Source of the DNA: Leptospira bandrabouensis
GTDB taxonomy: Bacteria > Spirochaetota > Leptospiria > Leptospirales > Leptospiraceae
Reading direction: 5' to 3'
DNA: 64,000 nucleotides
NCBI RefSeq assembly: GCF_004770905.1
Contig: NZ_RQHT01000014.1
Location: forward strand, 1,302,001-1,366,000
Below the pieces are notes generated by a model, which was not told the origin of the DNA, did no database searches, and was given only the letters and a program-made list of their open reading frames with translations. Shown here in pieces: positions 53,846 to 62,961 of this stretch. Position numbers and translations under genes: made by a program. Each line of letters begins with the position of its first letter. Position 1 is the stretch's first letter.

Positions 53846-55472
53846 GGTTACGTTCGATGTTATTTTTTCCATCTGGAAAAGTACACCTATGTTCTATATT
53901 TATTTGTCCTTATATTGTTTTCAGGGAATTACTTCAGGGTCCATCGATGTTTGGATATATTTACATAGTTTTTTTCTGAATACATTTACCGTTGTTGTTT
54001 TATTTTTAGAATTCTATTTAAGATATAAACAGGATCAAGGAAATCAATATAGTTTAATTTTACGTTTAATTTCTTGGATATTATATGTAATGATTCTTGG
54101 TTACCAACAAGTATACCAGACTCAGGTGAATTATGAATTGTTTATCTATTTTTTAAAACATATACAACTTTTGTTTAATGATTTAATCAGTTTTTTATAC
54201 CAATGGAAGTTGTCGCAATGGATCGTTTTGTTTTTAGGATTTTATTGGATTCTTTATAAAACTCGAAAAAAGATTTTTATTCTATTGTCAGTGGTGATTT
54301 TGTTTTTTCTTTCCTTTCATGTGGAAAGGGAGGATTTGGATGTTCGTAATAAATCCTCAATCTCCATCACGCAAACTAAAAGAGTGAAAACGTTTTTGGA
54401 ATCCATACCAGAGAAATCAAATATAGTTTTTGTTATATTGGAAGGTGTTTCTAGAAAACATTTATCTACACAAAGATCAAATTACATCGATTTTTCTCTC
54501 CTAGAAGGGTCCCATTTTTGGATTCCCATGCCACATACTTCTAAAAGTTTATTTACGTGGATGACTGGACAATCGCAACTTTATCAAACCAGATTGCAAT
54601 TAGATAATTTTTTACTGGAAGATAGTCTTCCTAAACAATTACAAAAAAAATATAATTACCAAACCTTTATGATTTATACACAATCCATTTACTTTGAAGG
54701 AATGGATAGGTTCTTTCCGAAAATTTTTCAAACAGTATGGGATAAAACTACATTAGAAAAAGAGTATGGTTCTCTGTACTCCTCATTTAGTTGGGGTATG
54801 GACGATCGCGTGATACTTGCTGCACAAAAAAAAATAAACCTAAAATCAAATGATCCTTTGTTTGTATTGATTGGTCTAAGCCAAACTCATAGTCCTTATT
54901 TTGTTGCAGTAAATGGACTTAATTCTGAATGGAAATCACCATCCATTCGTTATAAGGTAGCTTTACAGGAAGAAGTGAAGGTATTGGATTCTATTATTTC
55001 TTATTGGAAAGAAAATTCGGATCGTGAAACAGTAATTATAATATCTGCAGATCATGGGGAATCTTTTGGCGAAGAAGGTGCCCATGCACATAATTATTCA
55101 TTGTATAATCAGGAAACAGATGTTCCTTTTCTTTTTTATTTTGTTAAATCGGGAAAAATCTTTAGTCCGAAACAGGGTACTTCAATAGATTTTAAAACAA
55201 CGATCCTAAGTTTGTTAAATCAAAATAAAGACCAAGTTCATTTGGATCGACGTAAACTCTTTTTTACACCTGATTATAAACTGGAATTATTTTTAAAAAC
55301 TTGGAATTCTGAAATTCAGAAATCGTGGATTATATCTGACAAAAAATATATTTATCACAGTGACCGCGATCAGTTACTAGAGATGGAATTGGATGATAGT
55401 AATAGAAAACAAGTAATAGACGTTAAGTTAAAAGAAAAGTTGGTAAAACAGATTTTATCCGAAACTCGCTAA
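53826..55472 (+). CDS. Membrane sulfatase/phosphoethanolamine-transferase-like enzyme
   Basis: About 548 residues from a TTG at 53826, chosen because AAAAGG lies 6 bases before it; an ATG at 53808 is possible. Both overlap the pbpC end. Residues about 10-190 hold five transmembrane helices. The periplasmic catalytic domain is of the alkaline-phosphatase/LTA-synthase type: FVILEGVSRKHLST, nucleophile region PHTSKSLFTWMTG, metal ligands in SADHGESFGEEGAHAH. It may add a phospho-group to a lipid or glycan of the envelope. Identity of substrate unknown. Confidence 0.8.
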   Translation: MILKLNKVTFDVIFSIWKSTPMFYIYLSLYCFQGITSGSIDVWIYLHSFFLNTFTVVVLFLEFYLRYKQDQGNQYSLILRLISWILYVMILGYQQVYQTQVNYELFIYFLKHIQLLFNDLISFLYQWKLSQWIVLFLGFYWILYKTRKKIFILLSVVILFFLSFHVEREDLDVRNKSSISITQTKRVKTFLESIPEKSNIVFVILEGVSRKHLSTQRSNYIDFSLLEGSHFWIPMPHTSKSLFTWMTGQSQLYQTRLQLDNFLLEDSLPKQLQKKYNYQTFMIYTQSIYFEGMDRFFPKIFQTVWDKTTLEKEYGSLYSSFSWGMDDRVILAAQKKINLKSNDPLFVLIGLSQTHSPYFVAVNGLNSEWKSPSIRYKVALQEEVKVLDSIISYWKENSDRETVIIISADHGESFGEEGAHAHNYSLYNQETDVPFLFYFVKSGKIFSPKQGTSIDFKTTILSLLNQNKDQVHLDRRKLFFTPDYKLELFLKTWNSEIQKSWIISDKKYIYHSDRDQLLEMELDDSNRKQVIDVKLKEKLVKQILSETR

Positions 55473-56140
55473 GTGATTTTATAGCCGTTAAGTAGTGTAA
55501 GGATCGATGTTCTGAGGAATTTTTTATAATCTAAAACAAACATATCCAATCCATTTTCTTTCACTGCATCTTTCACTTGGTTTGAAGGAAATCCATGTGA
55601 CCAAGATCCAATCGCTAAAGCATGACATTGCATCAAAAATAAAAATGCAGATTGTCCATTGAAAAAAGGAAACACTTTGATAAGAAGGGGGAGGATTTTG
55701 TAAATTTGATCTTTAAGGCTGAGTTTAAATTCACGAATGGTGTCCACACTTGCATTTTTTTCTAAGATGGTTGGAACAATTGGCAATAGTTTTAAAAAAC
55801 GGACATGTCTATCCATTGAATCAACAAACCAATTAGAAAACACTTCGGCATCGACTACTTTGGTTTCTTTTAAAAAACCTTCCATATCTAAAAACCAAGC
55901 TTCATAGTCTGCATTGTGAACTCGAAGACAAAGATCTTCTTTTGTTGGAAAGTATAAATACAAAGTGCCTTTGGCAATTTTAGCACGTTTCGCAACTTCA
56001 TCCATAGATAACTCTGCCCAATCTTTTTTTTGTAAAAGATAAGCTGCGGATTGAAGAATGGAGGTTCGTTTGGAAATTTTATCTTTTTCCAATACGGCTC
56101 TTTTTTTAGGCGAACGTTCTGCCATTGGCGTGCGGCTCAT
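55469..56140 (-). CDS. TetR-family regulator
   Basis: A 223-residue regulator with a basic N-terminal tail, helix-turn-helix (RTSILQSAAYLLQKKD, RAKIAKGTLYLYFPTKEDLC) and a helical C-terminal ligand domain. It is divergent from the DUF5329 gene with an inverted repeat between them and convergent with the sulfatase gene (4-bp overlap). Likely regulates the divergent gene and itself. The ligand is unknown. Confidence 0.87.
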   Translation of the reverse strand: MSRTPMAERSPKKRAVLEKDKISKRTSILQSAAYLLQKKDWAELSMDEVAKRAKIAKGTLYLYFPTKEDLCLRVHNADYEAWFLDMEGFLKETKVVDAEVFSNWFVDSMDRHVRFLKLLPIVPTILEKNASVDTIREFKLSLKDQIYKILPLLIKVFPFFNGQSAFLFLMQCHALAIGSWSHGFPSNQVKDAVKENGLDMFVLDYKKFLRTSILTLLNGYKIT

Positions 56141-56190
56141 ACTTCCAGAATGCGAAAATCTTAAAAAATATGCTAGGAAAAAATATACGA

Positions 56191-56205
56191 TTGACTAAGG
56201 GTCAA
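56191..56205. promoter_or_regulatory. Inverted repeat between TetR and DUF5329 genes
   Basis: TTGAC-TAAGG-GTCAA is a perfect 5-bp palindrome; related half-sites GTCAGTCA lie about 12 bp further on (56218-56225). Position between divergent genes, close to a TATATT -10-like box for the TetR gene, suits a TetR operator. Confidence 0.4.
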
Positions 56206-56241
56206 TTTGAAACAACCGTCAGTCAGTTATCTTGTAAAGGT

Positions 56242-56658
56242 ATGTTTGTGAAATTTATACGACCTATTTGTTTTCTATTTGTTATTTTATTCGAGTTGGT
56301 TCCCATGCATTTGCATTTATATGCAAAAACAGATGGTTGTTACCCATTCACAGAAGAACAAAAAATTGAAAAACTTTTGAAAAAAGTGGGAAAAATCCAG
56401 GGAAGTTTTATTCGTAATGGAGATACTCATACACCAGAAGAAGCGGAGAAACATCTACGTTATAAATTAGAAGAAGCTAAAAGTTCGATTTTTGCTCCAA
56501 AACCTAAAGATTGGACCGCAAAACTTTTCATTGAAAAAATTGCCTCAAAATCATTTTTAACGGGTACCCCATACAGGATTCAATTTTCGCAAGGTAAGGA
56601 AATACCATCTGCTGATTGGTTATTTGCTGAATTGGCACAAATGGAAATTTGTAAGTAA
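56242..56658 (+). CDS. DUF5329-family exported protein
   Basis: About 139 residues from the ATG at 56242 (a GTG at 56248 is possible; AAAGG lies upstream). Signal MFVKFIRPICFLFVILFELV. The mature part matches DUF5329: KIEKLLKKVGKIQGSFIRNGDTHTPEEAEKHLRYKLEEAK, then FIEKIASKSFLTGTPYRIQF. Function of the family is unknown; it is probably periplasmic. It is divergent from the TetR gene, which likely controls it. Confidence 0.78.
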   Translation: MFVKFIRPICFLFVILFELVPMHLHLYAKTDGCYPFTEEQKIEKLLKKVGKIQGSFIRNGDTHTPEEAEKHLRYKLEEAKSSIFAPKPKDWTAKLFIEKIASKSFLTGTPYRIQFSQGKEIPSADWLFAELAQMEICK

Positions 56659-56703
56659 AGGAAATGATCCTCAAATTGAAGTAAAGAGGATCCGATGAAT
56701 CCT

Positions 56704-58209
56704 TTACTGTCTCAAAGTTTGGAACTCTATTTGTGTTGGTTCTTCTGATTCAGAGAAAAACACTCTATCCATATATCCGTATTTTCCATCACAAAGTTTT
56801 TTCATTTGATCGGTACGTTTATTTTCTGTTCCACTAATATTGGAACTATAAAGGATACGATCAAAATACCCAGTGTTTGGATTAATCCAAACATCTGCTA
56901 GTTGATAGTCTCCAGATCCGGAACCAAAACTGACAGACTCCCCAGAAGTATAACGTCCCAATCCAGTTGGAATTCGAGACCTATTCCTCCAAAGCCCATT
57001 GGATTCTAATAAGGTAGGTGGTTCTTCATAGAAAGCTACATTGCCACTAGAAAATCCTAAAAATGATACCCACTGTAAACCACCATTCAAATCATATTGG
57101 GCAAAGGCATAATTATCTGTATCACCTTGAATTGGTTCCTTGATCACAGAACTCCAAGATAAAGTGGTTCGTAACAATTGTAAAATGGATGTGTTACTTA
57201 CTACAAGTTGAAGGCTATAGTCAAATGACGCACTTGGGTATCCTGCATAAATAAACATCTCTCGATTACCTGTCGATGTATTGAATTTTGTAATAAAAGG
57301 AAGAGTTCCCCCTAAGTATGGGTGAGCAGATCCTTCCAGATTTCCAGCTGTTATTCCAGCTAAATATACATAGCCGTTAGAATAAACTGCATTGGATGGA
57401 GATTCATTATAGGAACTTGTTATGAATCTTTGGTAAACACCATTTCCTTGGGAGTCAACGAGACCATAGATGATATCTGTATCACTCTCCCCACCCAAAG
57501 TTGAATTTTGGATGGCAGGAAGTTCCGAGAAAGGAGTATGGCTAGTGGATCCATCGTTCTCTGCGAAAAAATGAAATCTGTCATTTTGATCTAATGTGGT
57601 AACTAAATTTGCTCCAATCGAGGCAGAGTCTAAATAAGTAAACCAAACACGACTACCATCAGTGCGGTGTCTTCCTAAATATACGGATTTTTCAGCCGAT
57701 GAACTTGACTTAGGTGAGATGAGGCCCGTACCTGATTGCCCAGAACCTAAAGCTATAAAACTGACTGCTAATTCTCCGTTAGAAAATAAATGAAGTTTTA
57801 GGTTGTATGTTGGATTAGAAACTTGTCCCAAATAATCTATCCATTGGATGTCTCCATTGTTTCTTGCAATCCGCATCAGAAAAAGATTTTTAGCAACTCC
57901 TGGTGTGCCTTCAAAAGATCCCGTAATCCCGTTCATAATACCGGGTTTAATAGGATTTTTGGTGATACCAATTAAAACAATATCCCCGTTGGATAAAAAT
58001 TGAAAGTCGGCTCCAAAAGTAGATGACGTAGATTCACCATAGCGCCTGTTCCACTCAGCAAAATTCCTACAACCATCATTTAATAAATATTCTTGAATGA
58101 ACGCTCTTATCCAATAGTCTTTTGTATTCGGATCGTTTGGGTTATTCAGAGTTAATTTACAAGAAAATATGAATATTAGTATATTTAGAATTAACAACCT
58201 GTTAAACAT
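56704..58209 (-). CDS. Beta-propeller-like lipoprotein
   Basis: A 501-residue lipoprotein (signal MFNRLLILNILIFIFSC). The mature part repeats strands with G-aromatic-W and FLG turns (WIDYLGQ, WFTYLDS, WVSFLGFSS, AYLAGITAGN), typical of a propeller or delta-60-type repeat surface protein. It is paralogous to the partial gene at 62962-64000 (shared WSTYLD-like and HP-turn motifs). No catalytic motif. Probably a surface-exposed lipoprotein of unknown role. Confidence 0.7.
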   Translation of the reverse strand: MFNRLLILNILIFIFSCKLTLNNPNDPNTKDYWIRAFIQEYLLNDGCRNFAEWNRRYGESTSSTFGADFQFLSNGDIVLIGITKNPIKPGIMNGITGSFEGTPGVAKNLFLMRIARNNGDIQWIDYLGQVSNPTYNLKLHLFSNGELAVSFIALGSGQSGTGLISPKSSSSAEKSVYLGRHRTDGSRVWFTYLDSASIGANLVTTLDQNDRFHFFAENDGSTSHTPFSELPAIQNSTLGGESDTDIIYGLVDSQGNGVYQRFITSSYNESPSNAVYSNGYVYLAGITAGNLEGSAHPYLGGTLPFITKFNTSTGNREMFIYAGYPSASFDYSLQLVVSNTSILQLLRTTLSWSSVIKEPIQGDTDNYAFAQYDLNGGLQWVSFLGFSSGNVAFYEEPPTLLESNGLWRNRSRIPTGLGRYTSGESVSFGSGSGDYQLADVWINPNTGYFDRILYSSNISGTENKRTDQMKKLCDGKYGYMDRVFFSESEEPTQIEFQTLRQ

Positions 58210-58458
58210 AGAAACACCATTTTAAGTAATGATGCCATTGAATTAAACTATAGGTTAGGTTACGAATTTTTTTTGAAAACTATTTGATATCATCAATCAA
58301 ATCAAATATTCACCTGATTGGTTTCCTCTCTTAATGTCCCCTTAGTTAAATTTGTCTGCTTACAAAAACATTTTTCACATTAGTGTAAACAATGGTTGTA
58401 AAAAATAAGGGGCCTTGTAGTATTTTCCACCATACAAAAAGTTACATCGGAGATTACT

Positions 58459-59631
58459 ATGCGTTATTCCATTTTTTTTACCTTTCTTCTTAGTTTCGGA
58501 ATTTCTCTATCGGCACAACGCATCGAATCAGAATTTTCTTTTGCTACTGATTTTAATGTTCGACCAACATTTGTTGAGGGAAATTCCCCATTCTTTACGA
58601 ATGGTGATAAGTGGATCTATATAGGCAAAACTGCCGATTTTGATGAACCAGGATTGTATTTTTTTGATACTGAGTCTAAGTCAAAAATTTATCGTTCTAT
58701 TCCCTTAGAAGCTTATTATCTATCACAACCAACTCAGTTTCTTGGACAAATAGAAACAAAAGGCAAACCATTGCCATTCACTATTTATGAATTTTTATTT
58801 TATGATGAAAAATCAAAACGTGCAGGCTTTGTTATCGAAAATAAACATAAGTCTCTGAATGCCAAAAGATACTTTTATATCGGATGGGATTTGACAACAA
58901 ATCAAATAGATCTGGCAGAACCAATTTTTGAAATAGAAGAGAATGATAAAAAGTCTTTTGCCCAAAGTTCCGTCATTGGGTATTCGCAAGAAGATAATAC
59001 CGGATATTTTACCTTTGCTGTGGATGCAGATTTAAAAGATGATGAATCAGAAGATGTCACAGCCTTTATTTACAAAATTCAAAATAAAAATTTGTCAAAA
59101 TTAAAAGAATACAAATCAAAGTTTTATCCATACACACCAGAGTTTCATCCGGAATCAAAACAAATCGTAATTGCTTGTTATACGGAAGCTTTCCAAAAAA
59201 GAAATCCAGTGGGATATTTGTATAAAGTAGAACAAAACTCATTTCAAGAGTTTCCCATTCCCTCAACTCCTTATGGAATTAGTTTTTCAAAAGACGGTAA
59301 GTTTTTGTATATGGTCGCAGCTGATACTGGGGAAGTCCGAATGTATCATACAGACAACCTAGCAGATGTTAAAAAATCGAAATGGGGGACACATGGTCAT
59401 AAATTAGGTTTTTGGAAAGAAGGGGAACTTGTTTGGGTCAGAAATTCAGGTTTATATATTTATGATCCAGTCAGTTTAAAACAGAAAAAAGTCATCCCTA
59501 CCAAAAAATTTTATAAAAACCATGTAAACGTAAGCGGATCGGTATTTTTACCGTTTCGTAAATTACTTTTAAGGAATATACTAGAAGATCCAGCTGGCGG
59601 AGCTGCCAACCGGATTCTAATCCCAGATTAA
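58459..59631 (+). CDS. Exported beta-propeller-like hypothetical protein
   Basis: A 390-residue protein with signal MRYSIFFTFLLSFGISLSA. The mature sequence shows repeated four-stranded blade-like units (KYYIYKIQNKNLSK-like and YGISFSKDGKFLYMVAADTGEVRMYHTDNLADV), suggesting a seven- or six-bladed propeller. No family recognised. It is divergent from the lipoprotein at 56704-58209; a 7-bp inverted repeat (58282-58302) lies in the 249-bp gap between them, which otherwise holds nothing I can name. The gene ends at a terminator. Confidence 0.65.
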   Translation: MRYSIFFTFLLSFGISLSAQRIESEFSFATDFNVRPTFVEGNSPFFTNGDKWIYIGKTADFDEPGLYFFDTESKSKIYRSIPLEAYYLSQPTQFLGQIETKGKPLPFTIYEFLFYDEKSKRAGFVIENKHKSLNAKRYFYIGWDLTTNQIDLAEPIFEIEENDKKSFAQSSVIGYSQEDNTGYFTFAVDADLKDDESEDVTAFIYKIQNKNLSKLKEYKSKFYPYTPEFHPESKQIVIACYTEAFQKRNPVGYLYKVEQNSFQEFPIPSTPYGISFSKDGKFLYMVAADTGEVRMYHTDNLADVKKSKWGTHGHKLGFWKEGELVWVRNSGLYIYDPVSLKQKKVIPTKKFYKNHVNVSGSVFLPFRKLLLRNILEDPAGGAANRILIPD

Positions 59632-59662
59632 AATTCAATCTTTACTTTTTGTTATCGATTCT

Positions 59663-59684
59663 AATTCAAATGTTTGAATTTTTT
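59663..59684 (+). terminator. Intrinsic terminator
   Basis: AATTCAAA and TTTGAATT form an inverted repeat (effective 6-bp stem, 4-base loop) followed immediately by six T residues, 31 bases after the propeller gene stop. It is AT-rich, so moderate strength. Confidence 0.5.
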
Positions 59685-60531
59685 ATTTCCAAACATTCGC
59701 ATTTTCTTTGGCATATTGGCTAAAGGTAATTGGGTCTTTGCCAGTTAGTGTTTTTACCGTATCCAAAATAGTAGAGGCAAATCCTTCTTTTAAGGCCCCA
59801 GCAATCATTACAAGAAATGCCGCATAGTCTTTTGTGAGTCCAGCAGCTACAAGTGAAGATTCGAATACTTTTGGATCTACATCAACATATTCAATATTTT
59901 TACCACTTACTTTTGTTAAGTGGTCAGCTACTGTTTTATGATCGATTGACTCTGGCCCTGTCAAAGTAAAGGCATGGTTATCATTTTTTGAAGTAGTGAG
60001 TAGGACTGAAGCTACAGAGGCAATGTCTCTTGCATCAATAAAACTTGTCGTGGCATTCCCACCTGGAAAATAAATTTTTCCATCTTGTTTGATTCCTGCA
60101 ATCCAAAAGGTATGAAAGTTCTGCATAAACCAGTTAGGACGAATGATATTCCAAGGAATTCCTGCTCCTTCAAGCATAATTTCTGTTTTGCGGAATGGTG
60201 CTTCTGGTGGGGCATGTTCCACACCCATAGCTGTCATTAAAACTAGTTTTTTCAGACCGACTTGTTTTGCTTTTTCTATCCAAGGAGAAAGGATTTCATA
60301 TTGGTTTGTTTGTCCGGGAGGTCCCATAAAAAAAGCCGCATCGACTTTTTCTAAAATTTCTTGTCCTTTGGTAAGTTCACTCGAATCAGCGAAGACCCAA
60401 TGTAATTGGTTCGAACCTTTTTGGGATTCTGGTTTTCTTGATCCTGCAAAAACTTCATGCCCTTGGCTTAACAATTCTTTGATTAAGTGGCCACCGACGA
60501 GTCCTGAGCCGCCGTATACAAATACTTTCAT
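59683..60531 (-). CDS. NmrA-like NAD(P)-binding protein
   Basis: A 282-residue Rossmann protein: dinucleotide motif VYGGSGLVGGHL at the N-terminus, then AGSRKPESQKG (adenine-ribose loop), FFMGPPGQ, and PWNIIRPNWFMQNF, typical of the NmrA/atypical SDR family. No catalytic YxxxK pair is obvious, so it may be a redox sensor or an isomerase-like reductase. It is divergent from the AraC gene at 60676, which may regulate it. Confidence 0.85.
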   Translation of the reverse strand: MKVFVYGGSGLVGGHLIKELLSQGHEVFAGSRKPESQKGSNQLHWVFADSSELTKGQEILEKVDAAFFMGPPGQTNQYEILSPWIEKAKQVGLKKLVLMTAMGVEHAPPEAPFRKTEIMLEGAGIPWNIIRPNWFMQNFHTFWIAGIKQDGKIYFPGGNATTSFIDARDIASVASVLLTTSKNDNHAFTLTGPESIDHKTVADHLTKVSGKNIEYVDVDPKVFESSLVAAGLTKDYAAFLVMIAGALKEGFASTILDTVKTLTGKDPITFSQYAKENANVWK

Positions 60532-60568
60532 AGTTTATCCTTCGTTTCGGAATCCAATCCTTGATCTA

Positions 60569-60593
60569 TCTAGAATACATCGAAAATTCTAGA
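60569..60593. promoter_or_regulatory. Perfect 8-bp inverted repeat between NmrA and AraC genes
   Basis: TCTAGAAT and ATTCTAGA are perfect inverted copies separated by 9 bp, in the divergent gap, 38 bases upstream of the NmrA-like start. A single strong dyad in this position is a likely operator for the adjacent AraC regulator or another dimeric factor. Confidence 0.5.
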
Positions 60594-60675
60594 CTGTAAA
60601 TGCCGTAAAATATTAAAAATATATCAGATCGTATAAATTGGTAGACATTTGGTGAATTTGGAAAGAAAAAGGGTA

Positions 60676-61572
60676 ATGGACCTACTTTCTGAAATTCTAT
60701 CCTCCGCAGGTTGGAAAAACGACCTCCTTTCCAAAGGTCAAATTTACGATAGCTTTGGATTCCACTTTCCTTGTGAAAGGAGTGGTGGTTTTCACGTAGT
60801 GACACAAGGCAGCTGTTATGCGAGGATGGGAAATACAACAATTCCTTTACACAAAGGTGATTTAATTTTTATCACACGAGGAATCAATCACGAACTCTTA
60901 TCTGACCCTAAGGCAAAGGTGGTTACTATAGAAAGATTCTTAAGTGATAAGGAGATTCGTCTTAGAAAGGAAAATCCTGTGACTACGTTTGTTTCGATTC
61001 GATATGAAGTGCCACCTGGACCAATACATCCATTCTTTTTGGAATTACCCGATTATATTCACATACCATTTGAGTCTATACAAGCTCATCATGCACTAGG
61101 TGATATCATTCAAATTCTGTCTCGCGAATTGGAATTAAATTTAGGCACAGATTTAATCGTACAAAGGTTAACCGATATTTTGTTATATTATATGTTGAGG
61201 ATGTGGTTAAATCAAAATGAAACCTTACAGGTAGGTTGGGTAAAAGCATTCCATGACTCATTAGTATTGTATGCACTAGAAAAGTTGCATAATGGATATA
61301 GTAAAGATTGGACGATTGAATCTTTAGCGAAAGAAACAGGTGTGTCTCGAGCCAACCTTGCTAACAAGTTTAGGGATGTACTAGGAATTCCTCCGATGGA
61401 ATATTTGGCAAAACTTAGAATGGAAAAAGCCAAACAATTATTCCAGAAGGGAAATATGGGGCTTGAAGAAATTGCACAAAATGTAGGTTATGCGTCCGCT
61501 TTTTCTTTTTCCAAAGCATATAAACGTATTTTTGGAAGTTCACCGAGTCGAGAGTGGAAACGAGTTGTGTAA
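60676..61572 (+). CDS. AraC-family regulator with cupin sensor domain
   Basis: About 298 residues from the ATG at 60676 (AAGGG just upstream). The N-terminal 150 residues form a cupin-like sensor (GSCYARMGNTTIPLHKGDLIFITRGINHELLSDP). The C-terminal 100 residues hold two AraC helix-turn-helix units (SLAKETGVSRANLANKFRDV, LEEIAQNVGYASAFSFSKAYKRIFG). It is divergent from the NmrA-like gene across an inverted repeat, a common pairing of regulator and target. Its end overlaps the convergent sigma-factor gene by 33 bp. Confidence 0.88.
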   Translation: MDLLSEILSSAGWKNDLLSKGQIYDSFGFHFPCERSGGFHVVTQGSCYARMGNTTIPLHKGDLIFITRGINHELLSDPKAKVVTIERFLSDKEIRLRKENPVTTFVSIRYEVPPGPIHPFFLELPDYIHIPFESIQAHHALGDIIQILSRELELNLGTDLIVQRLTDILLYYMLRMWLNQNETLQVGWVKAFHDSLVLYALEKLHNGYSKDWTIESLAKETGVSRANLANKFRDVLGIPPMEYLAKLRMEKAKQLFQKGNMGLEEIAQNVGYASAFSFSKAYKRIFGSSPSREWKRVV

Positions 61573-62409
61573 TAATGTCCTGATATTTTCCAATTGGTTT
61601 TTTTTAGGTAAAAATTCGGGGTGATTGCGAAATACTTCGGCAGCTTTGCGAATTTTGGAAGTATCTGCCATCATTGGTTTTATTTCTTTCCATCTTCCGT
61701 CTAGTTTCATTTGTTCGGAAAGTTTGAGGTAGGTATTAATCCTTCCTGCCTTCGTAGCGTATGTAATTCGATTCGTACATTGGCAGGGATTGTGGGCATG
61801 GGTTAAGCTGCATTCTTTTCCAAGAAAGGTCTCCATTTGTTTTCTGGCTCTGGACAACTTTTGACGAAAGGTTTCTTGCCGAATGCCCATCACGGATGCA
61901 CCTTCTTCACTAGATGTTTGGAATACTTCCCCTAGGAGGTAAGCCATTCTATAAGGTCTCGTGAGACCTTGTAACATGGCATAGGTGCAGGCTACTTGTA
62001 CATGTAAAACAAGTTCAGAAACTTTAGGTGATGGTTCTTCCTCGCGGAGGTGGATTGGTAAGTGGTAGTCAGGATTGTATGGCGATTGGGTTTTGTGTAA
62101 TTCTTCTCTTATCACTCGAAGATGAACCTTTCTTCTTTCCATTTTTGATTTTTGTAAATTGATTAAATGATTACTGGCAATTCTATAAATCCAAGTTGAT
62201 AGTTTACTTTCTTTTCGAAAACCTCCTAAGTTCGTAATTACTTTGACTAAAATTTCTTGGGTAGCATCCTCCGCATCTTCCGGATTCCATAAAAATTTCA
62301 ATGCCAGAGAAAAAACTTTGGGTTGGAAGATTTGAATCAATTCTTCCAAAGCACTTGTTTTACCAGACAGAGAATTTTCTATTAAAGAAAGATGCGGATC
62401 GTCGATCAT
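61540..62409 (-). CDS. ECF sigma factor with Cys/His C-terminal extension
   Basis: A 289-residue sigma-70-family factor. Region 2 at about 20-90 (ALKFLWNPEDAEDATQEILVKVITNL, LSTWIYRIASNHLINL) and region 4 at about 135-190 (GEVFQTSSEEGASVMGIRQETFRQKLSRARKQM). After region 4 there is an extra about 95-residue tail containing ECSLTHAHNPCQC, a possible metal site, and a helical end. Its ATG overlaps the DUF1304 stop (TAATG), so the two are coupled. The tail may sense metal or redox in place of an anti-sigma; none is encoded nearby. Confidence 0.85.
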   Translation of the reverse strand: MIDDPHLSLIENSLSGKTSALEELIQIFQPKVFSLALKFLWNPEDAEDATQEILVKVITNLGGFRKESKLSTWIYRIASNHLINLQKSKMERRKVHLRVIREELHKTQSPYNPDYHLPIHLREEEPSPKVSELVLHVQVACTYAMLQGLTRPYRMAYLLGEVFQTSSEEGASVMGIRQETFRQKLSRARKQMETFLGKECSLTHAHNPCQCTNRITYATKAGRINTYLKLSEQMKLDGRWKEIKPMMADTSKIRKAAEVFRNHPEFLPKKNQLENIRTLLHNSFPLSTR

Positions 62410-62783
62410 TATTTTTTGTTGGCTACGTAGTGAACTACAAGAGCAAGGAAAGCTGGCAAACCTTGCGAAAACAAAATCGAAAACTTAGCTGTGGCTGATC
62501 CATAAATACCTGCCACCACCACACAAATGAGAAAAAATAAAATGGTTTGGAATTTTTGTTTTTGGTCTTTGATAAAGAAGAGTGCCCAAAAAAGTCCTGC
62601 CGCTAAAAATCCATTGTAGAGACCTTGGTTTTTTGCTAACTTTGCTGTGATTTCCGCAGTTTCAGGTGTTAGTTGGAACACTTTCATTCCAAACTCAGTT
62701 TTCCAGAGAAACATTTCCAATACTAAAATGAACACATGTTCTACAGCAACAAAGCCAGTCAGGATGAGAGAAAAAAGTTTCAT
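62409..62783 (-). CDS. DUF1304-family membrane protein
   Basis: A 124-residue protein with four hydrophobic segments and the family core MKLFSLILTGFVAVEHVFIL, LAKNQGLYNGFLAAGLFWAL. AGGAG precedes the ATG. It is co-translated with the ECF sigma gene (1-bp stop-start overlap). DUF1304 function is unknown; the pairing suggests the membrane protein provides or receives the signal linked to the sigma factor. Confidence 0.88.
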   Translation of the reverse strand: MKLFSLILTGFVAVEHVFILVLEMFLWKTEFGMKVFQLTPETAEITAKLAKNQGLYNGFLAAGLFWALFFIKDQKQKFQTILFFLICVVVAGIYGSATAKFSILFSQGLPAFLALVVHYVANKK

Positions 62784-62961
62784 AAAATTCTCCTAAAGAA
62801 TTGTTTTCTTCTTGGGACAATTGATTTTCTCGATTGTGACAAAATAGGAAGAAAAAAACGAAAAAAAATTTATTTTTTCTGAATTAAATCACTGACTAGA
62901 ATCTCAGTGTTGCTATCAGAATATATTATTTGTTTGGCCTGAAAGTCTATGAGGAACCTGT

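Noticed and set aside
56666..56692. Terminator between DUF5329 and the lipoprotein gene
   Set aside because: A GATCCTC/GAGGATC stem exists but the loop is 13 bases and no T-run follows.
60143..60592. 149-codon plus-strand frame opposite the NmrA-like gene
   Set aside because: Shadow of the Rossmann gene; no start signals and no family features.
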